Source: G963704535 sp963704535
GTDB taxonomy: Bacteria; Chloroflexota; Chloroflexia; Chloroflexales; Roseiflexaceae
Assembly: GCA_963704535.1 (NCBI GenBank)
Contig: OY969916.1
Coordinates: 8,990,001 to 9,054,000, forward strand
DNA: 64,000 nt
Direction: 5' to 3'
In this document: in pieces, positions 1 through 11,289 of the stretch
How positions within the stretch are numbered: position 1 is the stretch's first letter
Layout of the letters: every line of letters begins with the position of its first letter
Program-made: the position numbers and the translations under genes
Notes under the pieces: model-generated
What the model was told of the DNA's origin: nothing
Seen by the model: the letters and a program-made list of their open reading frames with translations, nothing else
Databases searched by the model: none

Positions 1-3000
1 GCGGGATCGCCGGCGATGGCTTGCGTACCCGCTTGCCGCAGCGGATCGCGGTCGAGTGGCGAGTGAACCGCCTTCGTCTGGCGCAGGACGCTCTGGGCAG
101 CCACCCACTGCGAGGGAGCGCCGGTCGTCCCTTCATCCACGAAGCTCCACCCGAGTGTGTCGCCGGCCAGGAAGCGATCCTGAAAGAGCGGATGGGCCGT
201 TGGCGGTTCGATCAGCGGTCCCGGCTGGCGCTCATACTCGATACGCTGCCCGGTCAGATCGCATGGCTCGCGCAGGAGCAACGTGACCGACTCCTGGGAC
301 GGCTCAGCCGTCCCAAAGGTGACGCCGGTCAATTTGATGCTTCCCGGCGGCTCAGGGGCGGTCGGCTGGTGATTGGCCCGCAAGAGTTGGAGGTCGGTCC
401 GCTTCCAATCGATCGGCTCCGGGCTATGGACGAAGAAGGCCAGCGGCTGGCCGTTCTGCTCGACCCGCGTTACCTGCACTTCCGGTGGCGCCGCCGCTGC
501 GCCCGGCCTGTGCGCGGCCAGCGCCTGGTAGGCGCGCGCCTCGGCGTCGGTGGGGGGCGTGGCCGGGGCGGCAGCCTGGGCGACCAGGGCCGAGATGTCG
601 ACGGTTGCCGCAAGCGTAGTGAGCCAGGTCTCATCCTGGAAGCTGTGCAGGTGGTGGAAAAAGTTGGTAAAGCGCGAGGTGATGAACTGGAAGCGATACA
701 CGACCGGCGCTTGCCCGCGCAGATCGTCCACCCGCAGGTCACCGAAGCGGGCGCCGGCGTTCTTCCAGCAGTACAGGCCAATGCGCCCCTGGCTATAGGC
801 GGCATCGCTCACCGCGAAGACCGGCGCGCCGTCCTGGTAGACACGCAGCGCGCCGCCGACAGCCTCAATGGTTATAAGGTAGTCCTGGTTCTGCTGGTAG
901 ACGAAATGATCTTCGGCCAGGATCGTATGGGCACGACCAGCCATGCGCACCAGCCGGCGGTAGCCGCCGGCCCGGTCCATTGAGAAGCGGTAGCAGCCCG
1001 CAGTGCCGACGTAGCGGAAGACGACCCCGATCGCGCCGTCGCTTTCGGAGCGCAGCAAGAGACTCACGCGGTAATCAGTCCAGGCGCCGGGCTGGTCGAG
1101 CAGGTTCGGTGGCGGGATCGGCGCGTCGGCCAGCAGCAGCAGCGTGCCCGGCTTGACCGGGTCCTGCGGCGCGGATGCGCCCCCGGAGATACCGTTGGTC
1201 TGAATGACGTAGCGGGCCGGCGGCGTGCCGCTCTGGCGAATCTCCCAACGTGATGGGCGGTTGACTGTTCCTTCATCCCGCACCTGCCAGCCGGGAAGCA
1301 CGCCGGCCGGGCCGGCGGGCACCACGCCGGCCGCAGAGCGGCTGAAATCTTCCCGGAGCAACAACGGCGTGAGCCGCGCCTCGTAGACGGTGTCCAGGTC
1401 GAGCACCTGGCCCGGCGCGGCGCTGGTCAGGGTTTGATCGTGTGGGATGCCGGCGGCCTTCACCGGAGCGCAGCCGTCGCCGGCATCCCCATTGGCGACT
1501 GCGATCCAGCGCGCTTCGCCGGGCGTCAGGGTCAGATGCTCGGCCACACCCCAGCGGTTACTCAAGATGATTAGCCGTCCCTGGGCATCGCGCACCGGAC
1601 GATTATTGGCATCGTACAGGTACAGTTGCAGGTCACGCCTGGCCAGGCGATACATCAGCTCAATATAGTCTTCATTGAACTCGACGCCGACATCATAGGC
1701 CCGGTAGACCGGCCTGGGCAGGAGCGGCGGTGAGCCGGGCGGCGGGACCGTGGGCGGCATCGTCTGGCGCACGTAGCGGGCCAGGTCGGACAAGCCGCTG
1801 TCGAACTCGGCGGTAGGAGGATGGTCGATCGGCGGCAGCAGGGTGGTCAGGCCGGGCGGCCCTTCGGTGCGGAAGTAGGCGAACTCGGTCTGGGTCAGAT
1901 CCTGGCTGTAGCCGGCCAGCTCCGCTTCGCCCTGCGCGTGCAGCCTGGTCACCACGGTGAGCCGGTAGGTGGTGTGCGGCTCCAGCACGTCGCCCACCTG
2001 CGACCAGCGCGCCGCCTCGGCGACCAGATGCTGGCGCATCTCCTGCCGCTGGGCCACCTGGGCCTCGTTCAGCCCGGCGATGAAGCATACCCTCAGCAGG
2101 CACGGCCCCTCGCCACCCAGGATCACCACGCGGGTGATTGCTTCTCCCTCCAGGCGCACATGCGGCTCCTTTGGCTGGCTGAAGACTGGGCCAAACGCCT
2201 TCCCGGCGCCGTCGTAGCCGGTGACGCGCACCTGCTTGGCATCGACCAGGGTCAGCGTGATCGCCTTGGCCGGTTGGGGCAGCTCGATGGTGATCGGATT
2301 CGGCCCGCCTTTCCCATTAGGCAGGATGATGCTGCCGGGAAAGCACAGCGCCTGGCGCAGCCCGGCGACCGGCTGGGCTAGCGCGCTGATAAACAGCATC
2401 CGCGGCTCCTGCCAACGGAAGACCAGCCGTGGTTCGTCGGGGTGAGCCCAGGGGCCGATCAACGGCTGGTCGCGCGGCAGCTTCTCGAAATCATAGCAGA
2501 ACTCCTGGTCCTTGGGGATCTCGATGCACGGATACGCCTCGAACCGATCGGTAAACCAGTCGTCCCAGGCGCCGCCGCTGTGGCGGGTATAGTCGAACGG
2601 CGTCTTGGACCACAGCCACAGCTTGACCTGCCCGGCGTTCTCGCCATCCCCGTCGGGCATGTGCGGCATCGGCGCCCATGAGCCGTACAGCTCCGGGATG
2701 CCGGCCGGATTGGCCGTCGGTCCCCGGCGGGCCACCAACTGCCAGGTAGTGCCGCCATGCTTATGCAGCGCCACTTCCTGCAAGCTCGATCGCAGCAGGA
2801 GCGGCCCTTTATTCTGGGCCGGGTCGCCGATACGCTCGTACTCCGGCACCATGGGCTGAACATTCACGCCCACCAGCGCATCGTCATGGACGGGGCGCGT
2901 AAAGGTTAGGTGCGGGCGGCTGTCCATAGGTACGACCGGCAGGTTGTCCGGCGGCGGAGCGCCTGCTTGGGCCGCGACGACGGTGGGTGCCAGGGGCTCC

Positions 3001-5640
3001 ACAAAACCGTCGCCGTTACCGTCGTAGTTGGGCCGCAAGAGATTGCCGCGCGGCAGCGGCCAGCTCGTGGTGACTTTGAAGTGCTCGACGGCGATCTCCT
3101 TCAGCGGCACCGGCAACGGCGGCGGGGTCGGGATCGGCCCCCATTCCAGCGTGATGTCTACCGCGATGTCCGGCAGCGGCCAGGGCAGATTGATCCCGGC
3201 GCTCAGCTCGCCGAGGACGTGGAACGGATCGAACACATCGGCCGCCAGGCGCGCGTCGACGCTCAAGCCGATCCCGAAGCCGAAGGCGGTCAGCTCGGCC
3301 CTGCCGTGCAGCCACAAATCGCCGTAAAAGTGGGCCGGTTTCCAACTGACAACCGCGTTGCTCTCGATCCAGGATTCTAACACCACCTTGAGCGGCCCGA
3401 AGGTCCACTGCTTCTGGTAGCCCTGCCAGGCGCCCAAGGCCAACTGCTCGGCGTCGAGCATCAGGTAGGTGTTGGCCGTAAAAAGCTGGAACAGCTCGGC
3501 CTGGATGCGCCGCTCGCGCGGCTCGCGCCGGCCCAGATAGAGATGCCAGGCGCCGGCGTCGTCGAAATCGAAAAACGCCTCGGCCCCGCCGCGGATGTCG
3601 ACCAGTTCGCCCTGGCCGGCGAACCGATACTGGGCATCCAGGCCGATCAGCAAGGCGCCGGCGCGGTTGTCCAGCACCGCCAGGGCGCGGAAGGTCGGCT
3701 CCTGGTCCAGCTTGGCCCGCTCCCGCAGGATGTTGGCGCGGCCCTCGATCAGCAGCACCGGGCCGGGGAAGACAATTACCAGCAGCATCCGCCCGGAGAA
3801 GGCGAAGCCGTTGTCGGCGGCGGTGCCAAGGGTGACGCCGGCGCCCAGCGCCAGGCTGCCGGCGCGCGGCACCCACTTATTCGGCAGGTCGGTCACTCCC
3901 AGCGCCGGCCGCTTATACCAGCCCGGCGAGCCATCCAGGTTCTCGTACCAGCTTTCGTCGGCGCGCTTATCCGGCTCCATTTGTAGGGCGAAGAGACCGG
4001 CCATGCCGTAGAGCGCCAGCCCGGTCGCCCACAGCGGGATACCGGCCGGAAGCTCGGCGTTGAGGTAGAGCGCCATGAAGGTGCCGGCGCCCTGGGCGCC
4101 GGTTGAGCCAAGCACCAGCGTGCCGTCCACCTGGACGGCGAGTGCCAGCAGATCCAGCCTGATGTCGCCGTCGAACCGATGCACGACCGCGCCGTCCACC
4201 TCCAATTCGCGATAGGCCACCGCGCCCTTGAAGCGCAGCACGCCCGGCACCTCGAACTCGACGCCGACGCCCTCGAAGGTGATCTTCGGCGCGCGGCCAT
4301 CGTCGTACCAGGTGACGCGCAGCCCCTCCACCGAGGCGCCGGCCGCCATGCCATCCACCAGCTTCAGCCCGCCGGAGCAGCCGACCCACTTGCCGCCATC
4401 CTCGGTTTTGCCGAAGCCGAGCTTGGTGATCTCAAGCTGGAAGCCGTGGAAGTCGAGGCTATACTGCTCGCGCAGGTCCAGCCAGCCGCCCTCCAGGCGC
4501 ACGTTGCCCTTGGAGTCGATCGCCAGCTCCTTCACCTCGAAGGCCGGCCAGCCCAGCCCGCCGAACAGCGGAGTGACCTGGCCGCTCAGGCTGGCGGTCA
4601 GCAGGCCGCCCTCAAGCGCGAGGCCCAGGCTATCGATCTCGATCGAGAGAATCCCCGGCTTGGTCAGGGTCGCCAGGCCCTGCTCGCCCGTCAGCGTGGC
4701 CATCAGCTTGCCGTTCAGCCCGATCGCGACGACGAGGTCGAGCGGCTCGTCGAAAAACGGCAGAGTCAGCCGGCCATGGATCTGCGACTCGGTCGGCACA
4801 TTCTGGCGAAAGCCGAGCTGGACCGCGGTGAGCGCGAACGTGACGCCGCCCAGATCCCCCATCGGCGGGTCGGTGGTCCAGGTCGCGGCCACCTGGCCGG
4901 TGAAGCCACCGCTGCCGATGTAGCAGTTCTCGAACGCCAGCCCCTCCAGCGGCAGATTCATCCCAGGGGGGAGAAAGATCGCCGCCCGCTTGATGAAGAC
5001 GCCGCGCCAGCCCGGCATGATCTCCGGCGGCGTCTCGGCGGGCAGGGTGGCTTTGCTGGAAAAGATCGGCGTGATGTCTTCCACGACCACGACGATGCCG
5101 GTATCGCCGATCATGCACGGCGCCAGGTCGAGCGAGTTCGGCCGCGACGATGCCGACATCGCCGTCGCCGTCGACGCTCAGCCCGCCTTCCAGCGCGATC
5201 TCGCTGAACCGCTCGGGGATCACCTCCCAGCCGGCCTCGCCCTCCTGCACCGGCTTGAGCAGGCTGTGCGGGAAACGCAGCCCGATCGTGCTGGCGATGC
5301 GGAACTCGCGAAACTCCGCGCCGACGTCGGCCTCAAGCGTAATGAGCGTGCCGCCAGCACCGCCGGTGCTGCCGGCCACCAGCGCGAACCCTTCCAGGCC
5401 GGGCAGGTCGAAGGTAAACTCCCTGGCGAAGATCAGCTGAAGCTGATAGGTCAAGAAATCCGCATGATCGATATCCACAAGATCGATAATGCCGACATGC
5501 AGCAGGAACTCCGGCTCGATCGGCAGGGCGATCAGGTCGATCGGCAGCAGGGGCAGCGCGCTTAACGAGCCGATCGCGTCGGCCAGCACCACGGCCTCGG
5601 CCTCGTCGAACAGGGCGATTGTCGCTTCGTCAACAGTCAT
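1..5640 (-). CDS. Giant ConA/LamG-like domain protein, partial, one frameshift
   Basis: The ATG at 5640 follows an AGGTG box. The frame is open to about 5120-5145, then continues in the +1 frame without a stop to the left edge, giving more than 1,870 residues. The N-terminus is acidic and hydrophobic (MTVDEATIALFDEAEAVVLA) and has no signal peptide. The middle is rich in beta-strand-like repeats. Around residues 1427-1640 a region beginning LLLREDF and ending RFGDLRVDDL looks like a LamG/ConA-like jelly-roll, and a second similar unit (LFQDRF) starts near residue 1817 and is cut by the window edge. The function is unknown. It is third in a same-strand series after the FN3 protein and the phospholipase D. 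The break at about 5130 may be a sequencing insertion, because codon-like sequence is clean on both sides. I infer a structural or carbohydrate-binding protein. Confidence 0.7.
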
Positions 5641-5689
5641 AGGGCACCTGCTTTTCCATCAGAGGCGGCCTGAAAAGGTTGATTTGTCA

Positions 5690-5757
5690 CTCGTAGTTCG
5701 TGGTGGAAAGGGGTTCTTGAGCGGGCTTCCCCTCAAACACCCCCTGTTCAGACTGCC
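5690..5757. repeat. Palindromic MITE-like element, family C (partial)
   Basis: The core TTGAGCGGGC...CCCCTCAAACACCCCC pairs with itself. It closely matches the element at 32206-32301, with the same CCACCACG segment and the same end (GTTCAGACTG here, TTCAAACAGTCTC there). The end overlaps the phospholipase D stop codon, so the last residues of that protein (EAV and stop) are read from the repeat. Confidence 0.6.
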
Positions 5758-7142
5758 TCGCCATCCAGCACGTCCGGCGCTTCCTCGCCCACCGGCGGGA
5801 TACGTGGTTCATCCGAGCACAGTTGTTGTGGGTCGTGGACGTGATTCCAGTTCCAGGGGTCGCGCTGTTTCTCCCCAGCCTGGTGTGAGACGATCGGCAC
5901 GCCGGGAGTTCCCGCCAGCTCGGTCCAGCGGTCGAAACCACTGATCGGGTTGACCAGCAACGGGTCGGTTTCGTTCAACCCCAGGTGCTCGGCCCACAGC
6001 GTTAGGCGCAGCTCGCGGGCAAACAGGCACACGCCGTCGATCAGCGTGCTATCGACCACCGCGACCACCAGCTCGGAGTCGTGGGTCATGCTGCGCCGGT
6101 TCATGTTGATCGAGCCGATCTCGGCCCACACGTCGTCGATAATGATCGACTTGGCGTGGACATAGACCTGCTCGCCGGCATGAATGGTGGTGGTGGTATT
6201 GACCAGGTGATAGATCGCGAACCGAGCGCCGTTGGGGCCATTTTTCAGCCGCTCGATCAGCACATGCTGGTGGAAATTGAAATTACGTGCAAGCGAGTCA
6301 GGTGCCAGGGGCACGACCACGATGATCCGCAACTGCGCGCTCCGCTGCAAGGCCGCTTCCAGCGCGGCGGCGACCTCGTAGGCGACGAAATACTGGTCCT
6401 CGATGTAGATATAATCCTGCGCCAGGCTGATCGCTTTGAGGATCGCCTTGCGGCCGGTGAAATCGCCTCGCGGCGCGAACTGGTACTGGTCGCAGGCAAA
6501 CGTGCGCAGCACCTGCACATGATGATTGCCGGCTACCGGGGTGGGCGGTATCGGGCTGATGATCTTGGGCGGAATATCCTCGATCGACCGCGGTTTGCGG
6601 TTCTCATTCCAGCGCTCGCGAAAATTCACGTCGATGTCGCGACACGCAGGCCCCTGCACCAGGCAATGAACATCGTGCCAGCCACCAGGAAACTTGACAT
6701 ATTGGCGGTGTAGGGAGCTGGAATGATCCGCGTCGTCCCAACGATCGGCGGCCAGGTCGATCCCCCCACAGAAGGCATGCAGACGACCATTGCGGCAGAA
6801 GGAGCCGAACTTCTGGTGCGCCGAGCCATACAGCGGGTGCCGGGCGTCACGAATACACTGAATTCCAAGCTCATTGAATCGCTTATGGGCTTTCTTATTA
6901 CCGTTTCTCACATGATCAGAGAGCATAACCCGTAGGTCGATGCCCGACCGGGAGTGAAAGCTCGTAAACACGGTTTCAACCTGGCTGGTGGTGGCACCAC
7001 TAAGCAGCCGCTGCCCGAGATCCAGCTGCCAGCCGGCGAAGAACAGATACTCCGTGTCGGTCGCCGTGATATACTCGTGGAACGACTGCATATAGACCGC
7101 TCCATCGATCAATGGCGTCACCAGATTGCCCGATGTGTACAC
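5748..7142 (-). CDS. Phospholipase D-family protein (two HKD regions)
   Basis: A 464-residue protein with the bilobal PLD layout. The second catalytic motif is intact (VHAKSIIID then GSINMNRRS, residues about 345-370). The first (HQKFGSFCRNGRLHAFCGGI, residues about 125-145) has His and Lys but Cys where the HxKxxxxD motif has Asp. IYIEDQYF, typical of the eukaryote-like PLD branch, precedes lobe two. The family hydrolyses or transfers phosphodiester head groups. There is no signal peptide. The listed GTG start is uncertain: an open, family-like stretch (TDPTVWFLTAAESG) runs upstream to about 7244, where only a non-standard ATT is available and the reading frame overlaps the end of the FN3 gene. 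Translational coupling is likely. The C-terminus ends inside a palindromic repeat. Confidence 0.82.
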   Translation of the reverse strand: MYTSGNLVTPLIDGAVYMQSFHEYITATDTEYLFFAGWQLDLGQRLLSGATTSQVETVFTSFHSRSGIDLRVMLSDHVRNGNKKAHKRFNELGIQCIRDARHPLYGSAHQKFGSFCRNGRLHAFCGGIDLAADRWDDADHSSSLHRQYVKFPGGWHDVHCLVQGPACRDIDVNFRERWNENRKPRSIEDIPPKIISPIPPTPVAGNHHVQVLRTFACDQYQFAPRGDFTGRKAILKAISLAQDYIYIEDQYFVAYEVAAALEAALQRSAQLRIIVVVPLAPDSLARNFNFHQHVLIERLKNGPNGARFAIYHLVNTTTTIHAGEQVYVHAKSIIIDDVWAEIGSINMNRRSMTHDSELVVAVVDSTLIDGVCLFARELRLTLWAEHLGLNETDPLLVNPISGFDRWTELAGTPGVPIVSHQAGEKQRDPWNWNHVHDPQQLCSDEPRIPPVGEEAPDVLDGEAV

Positions 7143-7246
7143 AAATAGCCCCGACGTCGGGTCGTCGCGGTTCGGCTGGGCCGAGCGGCCGGACTCCGCC
7201 GCAGTCAGAAACCAGACGGTTGGGTCAGTGCTGATCGGCGCAATGG

Positions 7247-10200
7247 TTAGATCGTCCTTTCGGGTGGTTCGATGGCCGCTTCCAGGTACACGATGTTGAC
7301 ATTGCCGGCCTCATTGCGCACGCGCAGCCGGTAGCGCTGCACCCGCCCTGGGCCGGCGGTCGAGTTGGCGAAGCTGTCGCTTCCCTGGGGCAGCCACGGG
7401 GAGACTGGCCGCCACAGCCCGAAGTCATTCCGCTGGACGATCGTTTGCAGATCGGGCGCCGGCGGGGACCAGCGCAGCTCGATCGCCGTGCCGGCGCCGT
7501 TCCACGCCGCCGAAACCCAGGCCGGCGGGTCGGGTGGCCGCTGGTCGTAGGCCCGCCCGCTCGCCGCCGCCGAGGGCGCCGAGAGATTGCCGGCGCTGTC
7601 CACCGCGACGACCCGGTAATAATGCAGCGCGCGCCCCACCGCCGCATCCACCCACTCCAGTTCGGCCGGGCGCGCCGCCGGCTCGCCGCCGGGGACCGGC
7701 TCGGTATGCACCGGCGTCATCAGCCGCAGGTCGCGGGCGCCGGCCTCTTCCTCGGCCCGGTACACCCGGTACTCGGCCAGGTCCGCCTCGCGGTTCGAGG
7801 CCCACCGTATGCTGATCTGCCCCTCGCCGCCCACAATCTTCGTGATCACCGGCGCCCGCGGCGGGACGACGTTGGGCAGGTAGAGCGGCGCGCCGGCCAG
7901 ATTCAGAGCGCTACGGTTGTGCGCGCCATCCACCGCAAGCGCCCGATAGAAGAAGCGATTGGTCGCCCGGCCGTCGAGGGTGTCCACATAGGCCCGCAGC
8001 GCCGGGTTCAGCGGGAAGTCGGGCGGATTATCCGGCCCCAGCCGGTTCGCGGTGGCCGGGTCATCTGGGTCGAGCGGCTGGATAGTCCGCTGTGTGAAGG
8101 CGCGCTCGTTTCCCGGCAGCCCGGCCAGCACCCGCAGCGCATCGTCGCTCAGCGCCCGGTAGTGACGCATTGCGGCGGCCGTGCCGGCGGCGTCATGGCC
8201 GAAGCCGTTCAACTGGTTCAGCGCGCCGGCCACCTGCTGGCGTTTGGCGGCGTCCCAGCGTGGATCGGCGGCCGGCGGCGGGAAGAGCGCGGCCTGGGAG
8301 GCGGCCAGGGCCGGCCGCGGGCGCTGCGCCCAGTCGACATTGAACAGCGCATCGTCCAGCGCGCGCAAGATATGCACCTTCACATGGGCCTGCGGCTGCC
8401 AGCGGTAGGTGTAGAAAGAGTGCCCGTGATAATCAGCCGCAGTGGCGTATGCCCGCTCCGGCTCGACGATCGGGGCCGGGCGCGGCGGGGGCTGGCGATT
8501 TACCAGGAAGACCCTGGCCGGCCCGCCAACCGGACCCTCGTTACCGTAGCGGCCGCCCAGGTCTCCGCTGGACTCCCAGGCCGGGTCGTCCTTGGTATGG
8601 GTTTTGTCGTCGGCCGCGCTCACGCCCAGGTGGGCGTAGGCGATCGGCTCAGCCAGTGTCGGGCTGAAGCCCTCGCCGGGGGCGATCAGGAAGATCTCGT
8701 AGCGGCGCAGCGGCCGGCCCTCGGCGTCGGCAGTGACGGCCACGTGCTCGTCGTAGCCGACGACTGCGAAGCGTTCCTGCCAGTTGAGCGCGGTGCTGGG
8801 GTCGGCCGGTGGGTCGGTGCCGCGCTGGAAGTAGATGCGAAACTCGCGCGTATCGGGGGCCTGGCGTATGTGCGCCGCCGTCCACAGCCAGCGCACTCGC
8901 AAGCCAACGACCGTGGCGCCCATCACCGAGCCGAGCAAGGCGCGCCAGGCTACGTGGGCCTCGTCCATCAACACCGCTGGGTCGGCTGGGTCCAGGGCAT
9001 ACGCCTCGACGCCGGTGGGCGGCGGGGGCGGGGTCTTATCCAGCAGGCGCACGGCGGCGGAATGCAGCGCGGTCTCGGCCGGCGGGTCGCGATAGTACCA
9101 GGGCCGTGGCTGGGGCACGGGCGCCCACTGATACCATGGCCCCGGCTTGCTGTTCGGGCTGTGGCGGCCGAAGATATCGATCGCGCTCACCTGGTAGCTG
9201 TACCAGCCCTCGGCCAGGCTGCGGTCGATGAAGCGCAAAGGAAAGGGTGGCCAGTCCGGCGGGCGCTGCGGCGCCAGCCCGGACTGCGGCTGCGCCGTCA
9301 CAAGCGGCCGTTCCCGCGTCAACGGCTCGTACCGATCCGCCGGCGGGATGCTGGCTGGCTCCTCGTCATTGCCCAGTTCCGCCCGCCAGACATGGTACAT
9401 GATCGGCTGCCCCGGCAGCAGCACGCCCAGGTTGCTGGCCCTGGCCTCCCAGTGCAAGCCAGCCTGGTTGCTCGTCTTTGCGTCCGTTTCGTCGCCGTTC
9501 GTCAAGGGGCTTTCCGGCAGCGCGTAGACGCGCAGGTCACGGGGCGCGTCGAGCGATGCCGGCTGCTCGCGTCGCTTGTTGAAGACGATAGAGGCTTCGA
9601 CTGCGCCGAAGCCCTCTCGCTGAAGCCGCGTCAGCGCTTTGTGTGCATCCGGCCCAAGCTGGGCAGTGTAGTCGGCCACCAGCAGGTAATCGTAGGCCAC
9701 GCCGGTCTTCGCGGTCCCGTCCACCCAGTACAGGCCGAGCATCTGGGCGACCGCCGGGTATAGCGCGCCCAGCAGCACCAGGTCGAGTGGTCGCTGGCGC
9801 GGCATCAGCGGCGCGGCACGGCCCGGTTCGGCTGCCTGAAGCCGCCCCGTGATCACGTAGGCTTTCCCGGCCCCGCCGGTCCCCTGGTAGCCGCGGTCCA
9901 ACCGCAGCTTGGCCGGCCCATCGACGCCGGCGATCGTATAGGCCGTCTGCTCGCCGGCGACCTGCAAGGCGAGGCCGTCCAATTCGGCGCCCCAACTGGT
10001 GCCGCTCCCCAGGACCTCAGCCTCGCCGGCAGCGACCTCGATCGTACCAGTGTCCTCGGCCGGCAGCGGGACGAAACGAGCGGCCATAGCACCCGCCGCG
10101 CTGCCACCCTGGACGAGATGCACCAGATAATCGTGGAGCTGCCCGAAGTGATCCTCATCGATCGTATACACTGCGGTGGCCGAGCGGCCGGTGTAACTCC

Positions 10201-11191
10201 GAGTCAGCACCAGCTTGTCGGAGGCCACGACCACGGCGATCGTGTAGACGGTCGGATCGTCGGCGACGTGCAGGACCGCGCCCGCCAGCGCATCCGTCCA
10301 CCTGGTATCCTGGCCGATGACGATCGACGAGCCGTTGGTCACGTCAACCCGGCCATCAGCATACAGCGCGATCGGCGCCGATGCAAACAGTTCAGGATCG
10401 CCATAGCGGATACGCCGATAGGCCAGCTCACGCGCCGCTTCAAGCTTTTCAACCAGGCTGGAGGTACATGGATAGTCCGGCTGTGCGACCGGCAGGCAAA
10501 GTGGCACAGGGAATTCGGCGACCGGCTGCCAGCCTGCGGTGGCACCCTGGGCGACAGGAACAAAACAAATATCGACCAGCGCCGCCGGGCCGGAGCCAAC
10601 CCGCAGCGCCGTGATCGAATCGAATTCCAGGACTCTGCTCTTGATCTGGCCGGCCTGCCCTGAAACCGTGCCCTGAACCACCGGGATGCCCGCAAAGAAC
10701 GCTATCACTGAAACAGTGGCCGCGGCCCCGAACCCGATCCGCACCTCCACTCGCCGGGCTGGCGCTCCCGGCGGAAGAGTCACATCCAAGAAACTGCGGC
10801 CACTCAGGCCGAACTCCACAATCGTAGTGGGCGCGAACGTATTGGTCAACGTCAGGTTCGTATCGCTGCTGACCGTCACTTGGTCGGCGGCAGCGGATAG
10901 GTTCAGGTGAGCGCTCGACATCTGGCCGGGTTGCAACGCGCCCATTGCGTCGCTCAAGCACTGTGGTGTGCCGGCCTGGTGCGGGCGCCGGTAGAGATAG
11001 AAGCCGTACCATGGGAAGCCAAGCTGGCGCTTGAAGGCCCAACGGAGATGAATGCCGTCCACCAGTGGGGGCTGAATTTGATTCGCCGGACGATCGCCAT
11101 CGCTGCCCAGGCCAATCATAACCACATTCGGCGTTTGCAAAGCCATCGCTGTCCCCATTCTTGCTGGACTTTGAGCCCACCCAGATGCCAC
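7247..11191 (-). CDS. Large FN3-containing protein of unknown function
   Basis: An open frame of 1,314 residues. The real start is probably the ATG at 11158 (MGTAMALQ) or five codons later. Near residue 45 the segment VDGIHLRWAF...LGFPWYGFYLYRR is the most distinctive stretch. A central part (FIDRSLAEGWYSYQVSAIDI) and two C-terminal parts (residues about 1090-1190 with YRVYRAEEEAG and HYYRVVAVDSAGNLS, and about 1205-1300) look like fibronectin type III domains. There is no signal peptide or membrane segment. It is the first gene of a minus-strand trio with the PLD and the giant LamG-like protein. The whole gene lies opposite a 772-codon antisense open frame, which I treat as a shadow caused by high GC. 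The function is unknown; a scaffold or particle-surface role is speculation. Confidence 0.8.
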   Translation of the reverse strand: MASGWAQSPARMGTAMALQTPNVVMIGLGSDGDRPANQIQPPLVDGIHLRWAFKRQLGFPWYGFYLYRRPHQAGTPQCLSDAMGALQPGQMSSAHLNLSAAADQVTVSSDTNLTLTNTFAPTTIVEFGLSGRSFLDVTLPPGAPARRVEVRIGFGAAATVSVIAFFAGIPVVQGTVSGQAGQIKSRVLEFDSITALRVGSGPAALVDICFVPVAQGATAGWQPVAEFPVPLCLPVAQPDYPCTSSLVEKLEAARELAYRRIRYGDPELFASAPIALYADGRVDVTNGSSIVIGQDTRWTDALAGAVLHVADDPTVYTIAVVVASDKLVLTRSYTGRSATAVYTIDEDHFGQLHDYLVHLVQGGSAAGAMAARFVPLPAEDTGTIEVAAGEAEVLGSGTSWGAELDGLALQVAGEQTAYTIAGVDGPAKLRLDRGYQGTGGAGKAYVITGRLQAAEPGRAAPLMPRQRPLDLVLLGALYPAVAQMLGLYWVDGTAKTGVAYDYLLVADYTAQLGPDAHKALTRLQREGFGAVEASIVFNKRREQPASLDAPRDLRVYALPESPLTNGDETDAKTSNQAGLHWEARASNLGVLLPGQPIMYHVWRAELGNDEEPASIPPADRYEPLTRERPLVTAQPQSGLAPQRPPDWPPFPLRFIDRSLAEGWYSYQVSAIDIFGRHSPNSKPGPWYQWAPVPQPRPWYYRDPPAETALHSAAVRLLDKTPPPPPTGVEAYALDPADPAVLMDEAHVAWRALLGSVMGATVVGLRVRWLWTAAHIRQAPDTREFRIYFQRGTDPPADPSTALNWQERFAVVGYDEHVAVTADAEGRPLRRYEIFLIAPGEGFSPTLAEPIAYAHLGVSAADDKTHTKDDPAWESSGDLGGRYGNEGPVGGPARVFLVNRQPPPRPAPIVEPERAYATAADYHGHSFYTYRWQPQAHVKVHILRALDDALFNVDWAQRPRPALAASQAALFPPPAADPRWDAAKRQQVAGALNQLNGFGHDAAGTAAAMRHYRALSDDALRVLAGLPGNERAFTQRTIQPLDPDDPATANRLGPDNPPDFPLNPALRAYVDTLDGRATNRFFYRALAVDGAHNRSALNLAGAPLYLPNVVPPRAPVITKIVGGEGQISIRWASNREADLAEYRVYRAEEEAGARDLRLMTPVHTEPVPGGEPAARPAELEWVDAAVGRALHYYRVVAVDSAGNLSAPSAAASGRAYDQRPPDPPAWVSAAWNGAGTAIELRWSPPAPDLQTIVQRNDFGLWRPVSPWLPQGSDSFANSTAGPGRVQRYRLRVRNEAGNVNIVYLEAAIEPPERTI

Positions 11192-11289
11192 TCAGTATAG
11201 TAGAGAGGCCGTGATTATGCAAAAATACCTCTACCCTCCAGGCAACGTGGTAAAGAACCAGGAGACCATGGGGCGGCTGCCAGTTGGCA

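Noticed and set aside
21..983. 320-codon plus-strand open frame at the left edge
   Set aside because: It opposes the LamG-like domain of the giant protein, which reads cleanly on the minus strand.
3016..3876. 286-codon minus-strand open frame
   Set aside because: It is in a different minus frame from the giant protein, Arg/Ala/Gly-rich, and has no start context.
4179..5207. 342-codon plus-strand open frame
   Set aside because: It is antisense to the giant LamG-like gene and rich in Arg, Leu and His with no domain.
7445..9763. 772-codon plus-strand open frame opposite the FN3 giant
   Set aside because: It is Arg/Gly/Val-rich with no recognisable motif and lies wholly antisense to a frame with clear FN3-like sequence; typical of high-GC shadow frames.
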